Assembly: GCA_945829235.1 (NCBI GenBank)
Contig: CALZUA010000031.1
Span: 1 to 36,826, forward strand
Direction: 5' to 3'
Source of the DNA: an uncultured Clostridia bacterium
Lineage (GTDB): Bacteria; Bacillota; Clostridia; Oscillospirales; Ruminococcaceae
DNA length: 36,826 bases
The notes below the pieces were generated by a model. That model did no database searches. It saw only the letters and a list, made by a program, of their open reading frames with translations, and was not told the origin of the DNA. The position numbers and the translations under genes were made by a program. The first letter of the stretch is position 1; each line of letters opens with the position of its first letter. Positions 24,544-32,985 of the stretch are shown one piece after another.

Positions 24544-25099
24544 GCTCTGCCCGTTTTGCAGAAAATCAATTAAGAGCGGCGTCGAACTTTTGCTTGAAGG
24601 GTATCAGGATAACAATAGGATGTGCAAGGATTGTTTTAAATACTTGTACAAAAATATCTCTGCGGGGAGAACTGTAGGATATATAGATAACAGCTCAAAC
24701 ATATTTCCCCGTTTCCTTCCTGCTCCTATCCTTGAGAAACCATTGTTTTCAAAGCGAAAGTATGCAATCGGATATGAGTATCGTATGTCTGCGGTGAATG
24801 AGATGATGATATTTTATCAAAACGCCGCTTGGTTGATTATGATGCTTTTGCTGTTCCTTGTTTTGGAGCTTTGCAAAACCTTTGTTTCGATAAACACCAT
24901 AAAGATATGCGAATTTTGTGTAGACATATTGTTTGTGCTGGGTTCGTCAATTGCAGCAATCTCTGATTTGATAAATCTTATTAAGGGATTTTTTCTGGGT
25001 ATGGGACATCCACGGAGATTGATGCTTATTTCATTTATAGCAATTTTGACGATGGTGATAGTAATTTGTATAATGCGAATACTTTTATTCATCGTTTAA
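24506..25099 (+). CDS. Zinc-ribbon membrane protein
   Basis: 197 residues from a TTG with AAGAGGAAGA 7 nt before, overlapping the AAA+ gene by 38 bp. An N-terminal zinc ribbon uses C15-x2-C18 and C40-x2-C43. Then come about three hydrophobic segments (roughly 108-130, 138-160 and 170-195). No signal peptide. I know no function; the zinc ribbon suggests binding of a partner at the membrane face. A second protein with the same design is encoded at 29352. Confidence 0.78.
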   Translation: MAFWKKFEPTDSELCPFCRKSIKSGVELLLEGYQDNNRMCKDCFKYLYKNISAGRTVGYIDNSSNIFPRFLPAPILEKPLFSKRKYAIGYEYRMSAVNEMMIFYQNAAWLIMMLLLFLVLELCKTFVSINTIKICEFCVDILFVLGSSIAAISDLINLIKGFFLGMGHPRRLMLISFIAILTMVIVICIMRILLFIV

Positions 25100-25125
25100 T
25101 CAAAAAAAGAAAGAGGTAATTTACT

Positions 25126-26442
25126 ATGGCAAAGAAAGAAATTTCACATGATTACGCAAGTATTTCAATTTGTTTGCTTGGACCTGTCGGTTCCGGAAAG
25201 ACGACGTTTTTTTCGGGAGTAAATCGGGCACTTGTGATGGACGAAGTTAAAATAGGAAATCACTGTATTCGTCTTAATTTGCGCAGCATAACAAATGGGG
25301 CTGCTGCGGCTAAAAAAGACTCTCCTAATGTTGAAGTATCCGAAACGGTAAGTCATATAGAAAACAGTCCACAGGATCAGCTTAAGGGAATGGCAAGTAA
25401 TATGGAAGTCGGAAATGCTTTTTCTATGTTTACGGGAAACTCCATTCCGCAAATCGGCAAAAATTCGTTTGAAAATGTAAGCGGCAATTCTTCTAATACT
25501 CCAGAAAAGGGCGCGGAAGAGAACGAACAGGTAAAAAATATTAACATTGCGGGTGGCTTTGACAATGTATTCAAACTCGGTGCTGAATTTGAAAAACAGT
25601 TTGAAATCAGTGAAGGATTCAGAGGCCATACAGCAACCGTGAGATATATCATTCTTTCTTATGATGTTATAATTGATGAAGAGGTCAGGTGTGTTCTTCA
25701 ATTTACAGATTATGCGGGAGAATTGATAACCCTAAAGCGCGCTTATCCTGAGTCCATTCTAAAATTGCTTGCTGGTCATTTGGAGAACAGTGAAGCTGCG
25801 ATTGTGCTGTGTAATACAAGAGATATGGCAGAGGTTATGACATCTCCAACACCTAATAATCCCAGTATGTTCCTTGTTGACAGGGCAAGGGCATTACTTG
25901 GCGCAAACAGGATAAATACTTTGATAACGAATATTGACAATGATGCGTTTACGTTCCTTCTTGCATTGACACAGGTTGATAGTCCGCAAGTTAAGCCTGA
26001 GGTTACACGGAATAATTTCAAAACTGTTTCAAGCGACCTCAGGCGAAATATCTATAATCTTGCATTTTCAAAGGTTGATCATAAAAGGAATTGGAGTACA
26101 GGCATTATTCCTGTATCTGCGATTGGAACAAAGCGCAACGGTGCTCCAAATGTTGATGATGAAAACAAAAATTTGCTTCCCGATGCGGAGTTAAATCAGA
26201 AGGGAATTGACAAGGCTCTTTTGTATTGTTTGTATACTTCTACACTTCAGAAAATGGATGCATTAGAGAAAAAAATTAAAGATGCCTCGGGGTTGTTTGG
26301 AGACAGAAGGTTGTGCAATATGCTTAAAGCTCAAAGGGAAGATCTTTTGGTTGTTAAGAATGTTTTTGCTGAAAACGAGCATTTTTTTGATGATATCAAT
26401 GATAAGAAAATTGCTCTGCAGAAGGTGTCAACACTTAAATAA
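25126..26442 (+). CDS. P-loop GTPase with long insert
   Basis: 438 residues, RBS AAAGAGGTAA. G1/Walker A GPVGSGKTT is at 19-27; G3 is DYAGE at 195-199; a G4-like TQVD is at 282-285. Between G1 and G3 is an unusual polar low-complexity insert (about 58-150). The set is that of a TRAFAC-class GTPase and brings to mind the DO-GTPase families found in bacterial NTP-dependent conflict systems, but I cannot confirm the exact family. It would act as a GTP-controlled switch. The following gene looks like a degenerate relative. No membrane segment is present. Confidence 0.82.
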   Translation: MAKKEISHDYASISICLLGPVGSGKTTFFSGVNRALVMDEVKIGNHCIRLNLRSITNGAAAAKKDSPNVEVSETVSHIENSPQDQLKGMASNMEVGNAFSMFTGNSIPQIGKNSFENVSGNSSNTPEKGAEENEQVKNINIAGGFDNVFKLGAEFEKQFEISEGFRGHTATVRYIILSYDVIIDEEVRCVLQFTDYAGELITLKRAYPESILKLLAGHLENSEAAIVLCNTRDMAEVMTSPTPNNPSMFLVDRARALLGANRINTLITNIDNDAFTFLLALTQVDSPQVKPEVTRNNFKTVSSDLRRNIYNLAFSKVDHKRNWSTGIIPVSAIGTKRNGAPNVDDENKNLLPDAELNQKGIDKALLYCLYTSTLQKMDALEKKIKDASGLFGDRRLCNMLKAQREDLLVVKNVFAENEHFFDDINDKKIALQKVSTLK

Positions 26443-26469
26443 TCATCTTGCTTATGAAGGGAGATACTT

Positions 26470-27315
26470 ATGCGCAGAATTGCTGTTGTTGCAGAGAACA
26501 GTTTCGACGCCAAAATCCTTATTGCAGCAATTTGTCAATCCACAATGAACACTTTTATCAGGGTGAATGACAAAGAAGTTCACATTGATATGCTTGAAGA
26601 AGGAAACGAGATGGTTTATGGTGCTGATAAATATGTTGGAGCATTAAAATCGTCTTGTGCGTCAGACGCATATTCCCTTTCGGAGGCATTGAAGAACCCT
26701 AATATTGTTCCTGATGGTGAGCTGGGCTTGTCTATTAGATATGATGAGCGTTATTGCGAGAGGATAAATCTTGGTTGTGTTAATTCGGTGGAAAGTCTTT
26801 TGGATTATCGTGCCGATGCAGTGATTTTTGTTTTGAAGATAAAGGCGGAGTCTGTACATAATGATATTATGTCAAAATGCTTAGAGATAGGAATCCCAAT
26901 GATCGCAGCAGGTATTCCTGAAAACTGGAATCAGTGCAGATATGATGAGCCAAGACCTGTATTCGAGCGGGTTATTAACGATTATGCAATCACACACAAC
27001 ATAAAATACTTTATCTGGTATGATCCTTATGGATTTAATTGTGGGGTTCGGTTAAGCGTGGAGAGCTGTAAACCTCACGGAGTTCTTGCGGTATTTTGGA
27101 GAAGTGTTGGGGCAGCCGCAGAATACGCATTGTCCTATCTCACCGATGAAATGAAGAAAAGTCAGCATACCATCAAGATGCGCACAAGCATTTTTCAGAG
27201 AGGTTCACTGCGGCGAAACAGGGAACTGATTAACGCAAGAAAATCATATGCAAAAAATGCCTCTGAGATTGTTGCTGCTGAAAACTTGCTTGAGTTGGTC
27301 AATATGTATTTTTAG
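26470..27315 (+). CDS. Probable degenerate GTPase-like protein
   Basis: 281 residues, RBS AAGGGAG. Its start, RRIAVVAENSFDAKILIAAI, can be laid against the P-loop strand of the preceding GTPase, but the GxxGxGKT glycines and the catalytic lysine position are lost. A hydrophobic strand VIFVLKIK followed by IGIPMIAAGI sits where G4 would be expected, again without NKxD. I infer a pseudo-GTPase partner; the resemblance is by pattern only and a different alpha/beta fold is possible. It lies between the GTPase and a 335-residue unknown protein with small gaps (27 and 10 bp), consistent with one complex. Confidence 0.65.
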   Translation: MRRIAVVAENSFDAKILIAAICQSTMNTFIRVNDKEVHIDMLEEGNEMVYGADKYVGALKSSCASDAYSLSEALKNPNIVPDGELGLSIRYDERYCERINLGCVNSVESLLDYRADAVIFVLKIKAESVHNDIMSKCLEIGIPMIAAGIPENWNQCRYDEPRPVFERVINDYAITHNIKYFIWYDPYGFNCGVRLSVESCKPHGVLAVFWRSVGAAAEYALSYLTDEMKKSQHTIKMRTSIFQRGSLRRNRELINARKSYAKNASEIVAAENLLELVNMYF

Positions 27316-27325
27316 GAGGGAAAAA

Positions 27326-28330
27326 ATGAAGGTTGATCTCCTTGTATATGGAAGAGGAGCAGAACGTGATAATGGATATCAATTATTTGCAAATCCTCCA
27401 TACTGGACAGAACAAATGCTGCTTGCTATGTCCGGATTCAATGACCTTTGGATTAACGGCGACCTCTCAAATTCACAAACTGCTGCATTTAGTGCCTGTG
27501 AAAATCCATGGGGACACACATATATGTTTATTGCTATGCCCGAGCCGTTTTGTTGTGCCTTGTTAAGATGCACTCGTGTTGAAGATAACAAAGGCGGCTG
27601 GCTCAAGGAAATAAGAAATTATGATGTTTGGTCGATGGAGGGCGTTTGCTGTCCATATAATGATAAAGAGTTGTTTTGGGCGATGATTCCGTCTATCATA
27701 CTTTGGCTGGAACGTGATAATAAATCCCTTTATAGAAGATTGATTGATAACAAGATAGGAAGATCGGTTGAGATTCCCGAAGACCTACTTTTCAATCCAT
27801 TCTATGAAAACTCTATGAGCGAGGAACTTTTATCAGTTATGGGTACGGAAACTGCTCGTAACGCTATGGTTAATCTATGTAATCATATTCATTGCTCAAA
27901 TGGACCGTCGCATTTTATTTTTGGACCTCTTGCGGATTATTTTAATGAGACGGTCGGCTCAAGCTATGCTATTGTTAATACTTTTTCCACACTCGGTAAT
28001 ATGGATTTGAACTTCAAAGACCCATTTGATGAAATTACTTGCATAAGGCGTCGAACATTTAAGAAGGAATCTGTAGAGTATAATTTAAGGATTAGATTTA
28101 ACAGAAATAATGATGACATTTCCGCACGTTACTGGGAACTCGCAGAGATCAGCGAAAAAGAACCGAGCCTTATTAGCAATATGATACCGGTGGACTGTGA
28201 AAAGGGAATAGATCTGTTTGATCTTTATGCCGAGGCGGAAACAATCATTAATTTCACCAAAAAACTTGATTTCTTTCAACCCGATCCGAGTGGTGATTCG
28301 TGTAAGAGATTTAATTTTAGGAAGGAGTAA
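27326..28330 (+). CDS. Unknown protein, possible GTPase-associated (GAP1-type)
   Basis: 334 residues from ATG 27326, chosen for the RBS AGGAGGG; an upstream in-frame ATG at 27248 lies inside the previous gene. It begins KVDLLVYGRGAERDNGYQL, a strand-turn pattern that recalls N-terminal domains of GTPase-associated proteins in conflict systems, but this is a weak memory-based match. Rich in tryptophan and cysteine, no signal or membrane segment. The next gene, of equal length, starts 4 bp later. Together with the GTPase pair upstream they may form one module. Confidence 0.65.
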   Translation: MKVDLLVYGRGAERDNGYQLFANPPYWTEQMLLAMSGFNDLWINGDLSNSQTAAFSACENPWGHTYMFIAMPEPFCCALLRCTRVEDNKGGWLKEIRNYDVWSMEGVCCPYNDKELFWAMIPSIILWLERDNKSLYRRLIDNKIGRSVEIPEDLLFNPFYENSMSEELLSVMGTETARNAMVNLCNHIHCSNGPSHFIFGPLADYFNETVGSSYAIVNTFSTLGNMDLNFKDPFDEITCIRRRTFKKESVEYNLRIRFNRNNDDISARYWELAEISEKEPSLISNMIPVDCEKGIDLFDLYAEAETIINFTKKLDFFQPDPSGDSCKRFNFRKE

Positions 28331-28334
28331 CTCA

Positions 28335-29345
28335 ATGGGAAATGCGTTTTTGATATGCTTTAATTCTCTTCATTTTCCTTGCGTTGACTCGAATGAATCG
28401 TCTTGGGAGAATGTCTGCGATGATAGTAAAAATCTTCTGATTGATTTTTATCAAGACCTAAAACATAGAATGATATCCACCAACTATGTAGGAGTAACCT
28501 CTGAACAGCTTGACGGTAGCCTTTTTGGAATATGTATTACGGAAGGTTATGTTATGCTGAAATGCAGTACCGATTTGACAAAACGTTCTGTGTCTTTGAA
28601 TGGTTTTTTACTCCGCTTTGATGAAAGCCTGCGGACTGCTTGGATGATGACGCGCTGGCAACTCCTCTTTATTTGTTCTGAAGGCTGGAAATGGAATGGT
28701 AAGGTTTGGCTTTCTCCTGATGAGATTATTAAGATGGCAGATGAAATAAAACTTCCCGAACGAAAACAAGAGCAGATAGTTGAACTTGCAAAGAAGATGT
28801 TACAAACAAGTATTCCTTTTAATTTTGCACTCACCGACTATATGAAAACCAGACTGCCTTTGATATTCGATAACGGTGGAGGTAAACAGTTGGATTTCGA
28901 TACATCTCCCGTTGGAGATTCTATTGTAATCAATCAATCTGCGGTGGAGAGTATGAGACGTAATTTGTCTATGAAATCTTTGGATACAGATTGCATTCTT
29001 ATTCGATGTAGTTCAAAAACATTTGTTTCTTATAAGTTGAGCGAGGCGCAATCTACCAAAGAGAAAAACGAAATCAAAGAAACCTATAAGACCTTGCTCA
29101 AGAATGTCAAAAGTGTGTGGTGTATTCGGGTGTTTCGAGGCGAAAAATCATTTACAGAGTGTTTACCCGAGTACTATGCAAAGGAATTTGACACAAATTG
29201 TGTAAATTATAATATTGTAGATTACCTGTTTACGCTGGTGAGAAAGAGCGCCGACCAATTTTTTACCTCTTTGACCGAAAATGAGTCTGCGCAGGAAGAA
29301 AAGAAATCAATCTTTTCCAAATTAAGAAAAAATGATGCGAGGTGA
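28335..29345 (+). CDS. Unknown protein (336 residues)
   Basis: Start at ATG 28335 with GGAAGGAGT as RBS; the longer in-frame ATG at 28218 falls inside the previous gene and lacks an RBS. The protein is soluble with mixed alpha/beta pattern and ends in a charged tail (KSIFSKLRKNDAR). No known motif seen. Nearly the same length as its upstream neighbour but no obvious sequence similarity. Its end is 6 bp before the GTG of the next gene. Function unknown. Confidence 0.7.
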   Translation: MGNAFLICFNSLHFPCVDSNESSWENVCDDSKNLLIDFYQDLKHRMISTNYVGVTSEQLDGSLFGICITEGYVMLKCSTDLTKRSVSLNGFLLRFDESLRTAWMMTRWQLLFICSEGWKWNGKVWLSPDEIIKMADEIKLPERKQEQIVELAKKMLQTSIPFNFALTDYMKTRLPLIFDNGGGKQLDFDTSPVGDSIVINQSAVESMRRNLSMKSLDTDCILIRCSSKTFVSYKLSEAQSTKEKNEIKETYKTLLKNVKSVWCIRVFRGEKSFTECLPEYYAKEFDTNCVNYNIVDYLFTLVRKSADQFFTSLTENESAQEEKKSIFSKLRKNDAR

Positions 29346-29351
29346 ACCAAA

Positions 29352-30302
29352 GTGATAGAGAAAGCGTGCACCAAATGTAAAATTTATTTTCCGAGTGCAA
29401 ATGGACTATATTCTTGTCCGAACTGCTATACACCTTTGGAAAATATTAAGGATTCCAGCGGATATACTCCAAAAGACTGGAATCCGGTTACAAATGAGGT
29501 GATTGACAAAAATGCAAATAATTCCGGAAAGAAAAAAATTAAACCCACTGTTTCCGATAAAACACGGCAAAGCGGTAATTGTTCTGACACTATGCCTATC
29601 GTAAATTCTGCTCCTGACACAACATCGAAAAAATATCACACGGGTGTGATTGATAGTTATAATCCGCGCGATGTCGGACATCAGAATTTCTTTGAGAGAG
29701 CGTCTTTGTTTTTTAGGGGAATGCATCACGGAAATACTCGCTATGACATTACATTCATAGATGATGACGACAACCAAACCTATACGGTTTACTATTATGG
29801 TGAGTATAGTGCTTTGAGTTCTGCTATTCCATATCAAGGTGCGCGTATCACTGTTGAGGGCAGTCCAAATGGAAACATCTTTGAAACCGAGAATGTTTAT
29901 ATAGGCGAAGGTCTCGGACAAAAAATCAAAATGAGAAATCAAAATCCGACCGGTCATAGAACAAATCCGCTACCTGCTCTTATTGTCATTGTAGTGCTTG
30001 TTGGATTGTTTTTCTTGGTTAAGACTATTATGAGCGGTGGTTTTGACTATCTTGGCAGTATTATTCAGACACTCTTGATTTCCACAGCAATTATATTCTT
30101 TTTGGGACTTATCTTCCTCTCAAGAAGGATGCAGTTTAGGACTTTGTGTATAGGTTCGCTGGTACTTGGCGGAATAGTCACAGCCTTAATATGTAGCAAC
30201 GGCGGAGTTGCAGATGACATACAGGTAATAGTGGCGTCGGTTCTTGTTTTAGGTGCGATGATTGCCGGATTAATCGTACTGATTAGAGGTTCTTTTAGGT
30301 AG
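29352..30302 (+). CDS. Zinc-ribbon protein with four membrane segments
   Basis: 316 residues from a GTG with GCGAGGTGA as RBS. A zinc ribbon C6-x2-C9 / C22-x2-C25 is followed by a polar linker (about 35-95), a beta-rich OB-like region (about 95-195, including RYDITFIDDDDNQTYTVYYY), and four hydrophobic helices (about 208-228, 238-258, 268-285 and 290-312). It likely sits in the cytoplasmic membrane with the ribbon inside. It is the second zinc-ribbon membrane protein in the operon, next to the HerA-type ATPase, which it might anchor (inference). Confidence 0.78.
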   Translation: MIEKACTKCKIYFPSANGLYSCPNCYTPLENIKDSSGYTPKDWNPVTNEVIDKNANNSGKKKIKPTVSDKTRQSGNCSDTMPIVNSAPDTTSKKYHTGVIDSYNPRDVGHQNFFERASLFFRGMHHGNTRYDITFIDDDDNQTYTVYYYGEYSALSSAIPYQGARITVEGSPNGNIFETENVYIGEGLGQKIKMRNQNPTGHRTNPLPALIVIVVLVGLFFLVKTIMSGGFDYLGSIIQTLLISTAIIFFLGLIFLSRRMQFRTLCIGSLVLGGIVTALICSNGGVADDIQVIVASVLVLGAMIAGLIVLIRGSFR

Positions 30303-30312
30303 GTGATGATAG

Positions 30313-32985
30313 GTGGCTGAAAATATCAATGAAAATGGACTTATCCAAAAGGAGCAGGAATACCAAAAGCTTTATGACGATGAGCTTGATTCATTTCATA
30401 ATAAAAAGTGTAGATTTAAGCAGGTTAATTTAAAGGAACATCACATTACATATATTAAAATCGTGTCTATTGAAAAAACCACAGCCTCAAATCCCGCATT
30501 GACTGTAAGGACACAGATGCACAAAGTGCTTATGTCGATGTGGGCGGTTGGAATGCATTTTAATATGGTCATTCATCACCACAAATCTGAAATAAACATC
30601 TATGTTGGAAGTGAATGTTGCAGCCAGTCAACTCAAAACATCTGTTCCGATCTTAAGGACATTCTTTCGGGTTCAATAACCGGGATCGATTTTGAGAAAG
30701 ACGAAAGTGCTCAAGAAATTAAGACTTATTCATTCGGAGATTTTAGTGGTTTTTTTCAAAATAGCCGGATTGGTTTTTTTGTTGGAAATCCCATAGTTTG
30801 CGATTATTCGGAAACCGGAAATAATGTATCACCCATTGACGAGATAATTACTGGTTCCGATGGAAGTGATTGGATTTTGTGTATCACGGCTGATCCGATA
30901 TCAAAAGCTGATATTACAAATAGCAGAAAGGGCTGGTATAAGGCGCTTGCAGAGTGTAGTCGTTACTCAAATGTTAGCTTTGGATATGGCGTCGTCGGAG
31001 TTAACCGTTCTATGTCGTTACAGGAAATGTTTCCCGGCACGAAATTGTACACTGAACTTGCGCAGAAAAGTTGCGATGAGCTTGATGAGGCAATGCGGTG
31101 CGGACAGTGGAACGTGGGGATGTTTTGCGCGGCAAGTGATGATAAGTGGAGAGATATTTTTGGCGGAATGTTTTCCGCGCACTTAAAGAGCGGAACGGAG
31201 CAAATCCAACGTCCTTTTCCGTTTGAATACAGGCAACAGAATCAAAATATTTGTTTTGTTGCTCCAATTCAATATCCGTCATGTGAAACCTCAACAAAAC
31301 TTACAACTAGTGAGCTTGCAACTATCAGCGCATTGCCGGTAAGGGATACTTGCGGATTTAATGTAGCAGAGCGTGTGGAGTATGACGTATATAGAAAAGA
31401 TGTTGGCGATCTTTGCTTAGGAAAAATAGTTAGCGGGAGAAATATCACATCTGCGGATTATAGACTAAATATTGACACGCTTAATCGTCACGGACTTATT
31501 GTTGGTCTTACCGGAGGCGGTAAAACCAATACTGTAAAAAGTTTACTTCATTCTTTTTATTCTTTGAAACGTCCATTTATGGTCATAGAGCCGGCAAAAA
31601 AGGAATACTTTGGGATTTACAATATGGGAATAACCGACCTCAAGATTTTTTCCGTGGGTTCAACAGATGGAATCCCGCTGATGATAAACCCGTTTGAAGT
31701 CCCGCAAGTAGAAGGACGGAGGGTATCTCTTCAATCGCATATTGATGCCGTTTTTGCGGCATTTAAGGCAAGTTTCATTATGTACACACCTATGCCTTAT
31801 GTTTTGGAGAATGCGATATATGCTATTTATCGTGATTATGGGTGGGATCCCGAAAATAATGAAAATCGTTTTGGGAGAACAGATTATCCCACTATTGAGG
31901 ACCTTTACTATAAGATAGGTCCGGTGGTTTGGGAGATGGGCTACGATAAGAAGATGCAGAACGATCTCATCGGTTCCCTAAAAGCGAGAATAAATTCCCT
32001 TCGTGTTGGTGCAAAGGGGAGCACTCTCAATGTAGCGAAGTCTGTAAATATGGAGAGCCTTCTTGAGGGAAATACAATTATTGAGCTTGATGATGTCAAT
32101 GATGAAGACGCAAAATCTTTTGTAATAAGTCTTTTGCTTTTGCAGATACAGGAGTGTAGAAAAGTGCAGTCTACTACTCAACAAAGTATAAGACACATTT
32201 TGCTTATTGAGGAGGCGCATCGACTGCTTAAGAATATTTCATCTGGAACAGGCGAGGGAGCAGATCCACGAGGAAATGCTGTGGAGTTTTTTTGCAATAT
32301 GTTGGCAGAGTTAAGGAGTAAGGGGCAGGGTTTTCTTGTTATTGATCAAAGTCCTACGAAACTTGCGCCCGACCTTATAAAGAATACGAATTTGAAAATT
32401 GTTCATAGAATAGTAGCAGGTGATGACAGAAACCTCGTTGGTTGTGCAATGAATATGACGAAAGAACAAATTGGATATCTTTCCTGTTTGAAGCAGGGAT
32501 ATGCTGCAGTTTATTCTGATGGTGATAATCATCCGAAGCTGGTAAGGTTCCCGTATGCCGGTGATTTTGAGCTGAAAGGGAGTGAAAAATTTTCGAGACG
32601 TGATATTTTGGAAAGAATATCAGTTAATTTCACTCAAGAAAACCGCGGTGATCCTGGGTTCACCAATCAGAATAGCATAAATCCAATATGTCGTCATTGT
32701 CGAGAATGTCGGAATTGGACATCGCCCGAAAGTAACCTTGCTAATTACAAGGAAGTTTTGGATGCAACCCGTAAGACATATACTGAATCGCTTCGTGAAG
32801 CAGTTAAAATGATACAGGACTCCGACTGTTTTAAAGGGTGGGAGATTTGCGTGCTTGCAAGTTGGTTTTCTGAAAATATGTCTGGAAGTGTATTCTATGA
32901 TAAATACTCAAAATCATTGACAAATGTTATTGATTGGCTTAATCGAATAAAAAGACGGGGTGATAGGGAGTATGGCATTAGATGA
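30313..32985 (+). CDS. HerA/FtsK-superfamily ATPase
   Basis: 890 residues from a GTG with AGGTGATGAT as RBS. The ATPase core has Walker A GLTGGGKT (398-405) with the following VIEPAKKEYF strand, Walker B LLIEEAHR (E633, E634) and the sensor strand GFLVIDQSPTKLAP. This layout is that of HerA-type hexameric ATPases (DUF87 type), which pump DNA or, in some systems, act with nucleases. The first 380 residues are an unrecognised N-terminal region. Near the C-terminus is a small cysteine knuckle C793, C796, C799. HerA proteins often pair with a nuclease; the next gene, which overlaps by 14 bp, may contain one. Confidence 0.88.
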   Translation: MAENINENGLIQKEQEYQKLYDDELDSFHNKKCRFKQVNLKEHHITYIKIVSIEKTTASNPALTVRTQMHKVLMSMWAVGMHFNMVIHHHKSEINIYVGSECCSQSTQNICSDLKDILSGSITGIDFEKDESAQEIKTYSFGDFSGFFQNSRIGFFVGNPIVCDYSETGNNVSPIDEIITGSDGSDWILCITADPISKADITNSRKGWYKALAECSRYSNVSFGYGVVGVNRSMSLQEMFPGTKLYTELAQKSCDELDEAMRCGQWNVGMFCAASDDKWRDIFGGMFSAHLKSGTEQIQRPFPFEYRQQNQNICFVAPIQYPSCETSTKLTTSELATISALPVRDTCGFNVAERVEYDVYRKDVGDLCLGKIVSGRNITSADYRLNIDTLNRHGLIVGLTGGGKTNTVKSLLHSFYSLKRPFMVIEPAKKEYFGIYNMGITDLKIFSVGSTDGIPLMINPFEVPQVEGRRVSLQSHIDAVFAAFKASFIMYTPMPYVLENAIYAIYRDYGWDPENNENRFGRTDYPTIEDLYYKIGPVVWEMGYDKKMQNDLIGSLKARINSLRVGAKGSTLNVAKSVNMESLLEGNTIIELDDVNDEDAKSFVISLLLLQIQECRKVQSTTQQSIRHILLIEEAHRLLKNISSGTGEGADPRGNAVEFFCNMLAELRSKGQGFLVIDQSPTKLAPDLIKNTNLKIVHRIVAGDDRNLVGCAMNMTKEQIGYLSCLKQGYAAVYSDGDNHPKLVRFPYAGDFELKGSEKFSRRDILERISVNFTQENRGDPGFTNQNSINPICRHCRECRNWTSPESNLANYKEVLDATRKTYTESLREAVKMIQDSDCFKGWEICVLASWFSENMSGSVFYDKYSKSLTNVIDWLNRIKRRGDREYGIR

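Noticed and set aside
25165-25701. 178-codon minus-strand frame inside the GTPase gene
   Set aside because: Antisense of the P-loop and low-complexity insert of the GTPase, without RBS or motifs.
29406-29957. 183-codon minus-strand frame inside the zinc-ribbon gene
   Set aside because: Antisense shadow; the plus frame has paired CxxC motifs and membrane helices.
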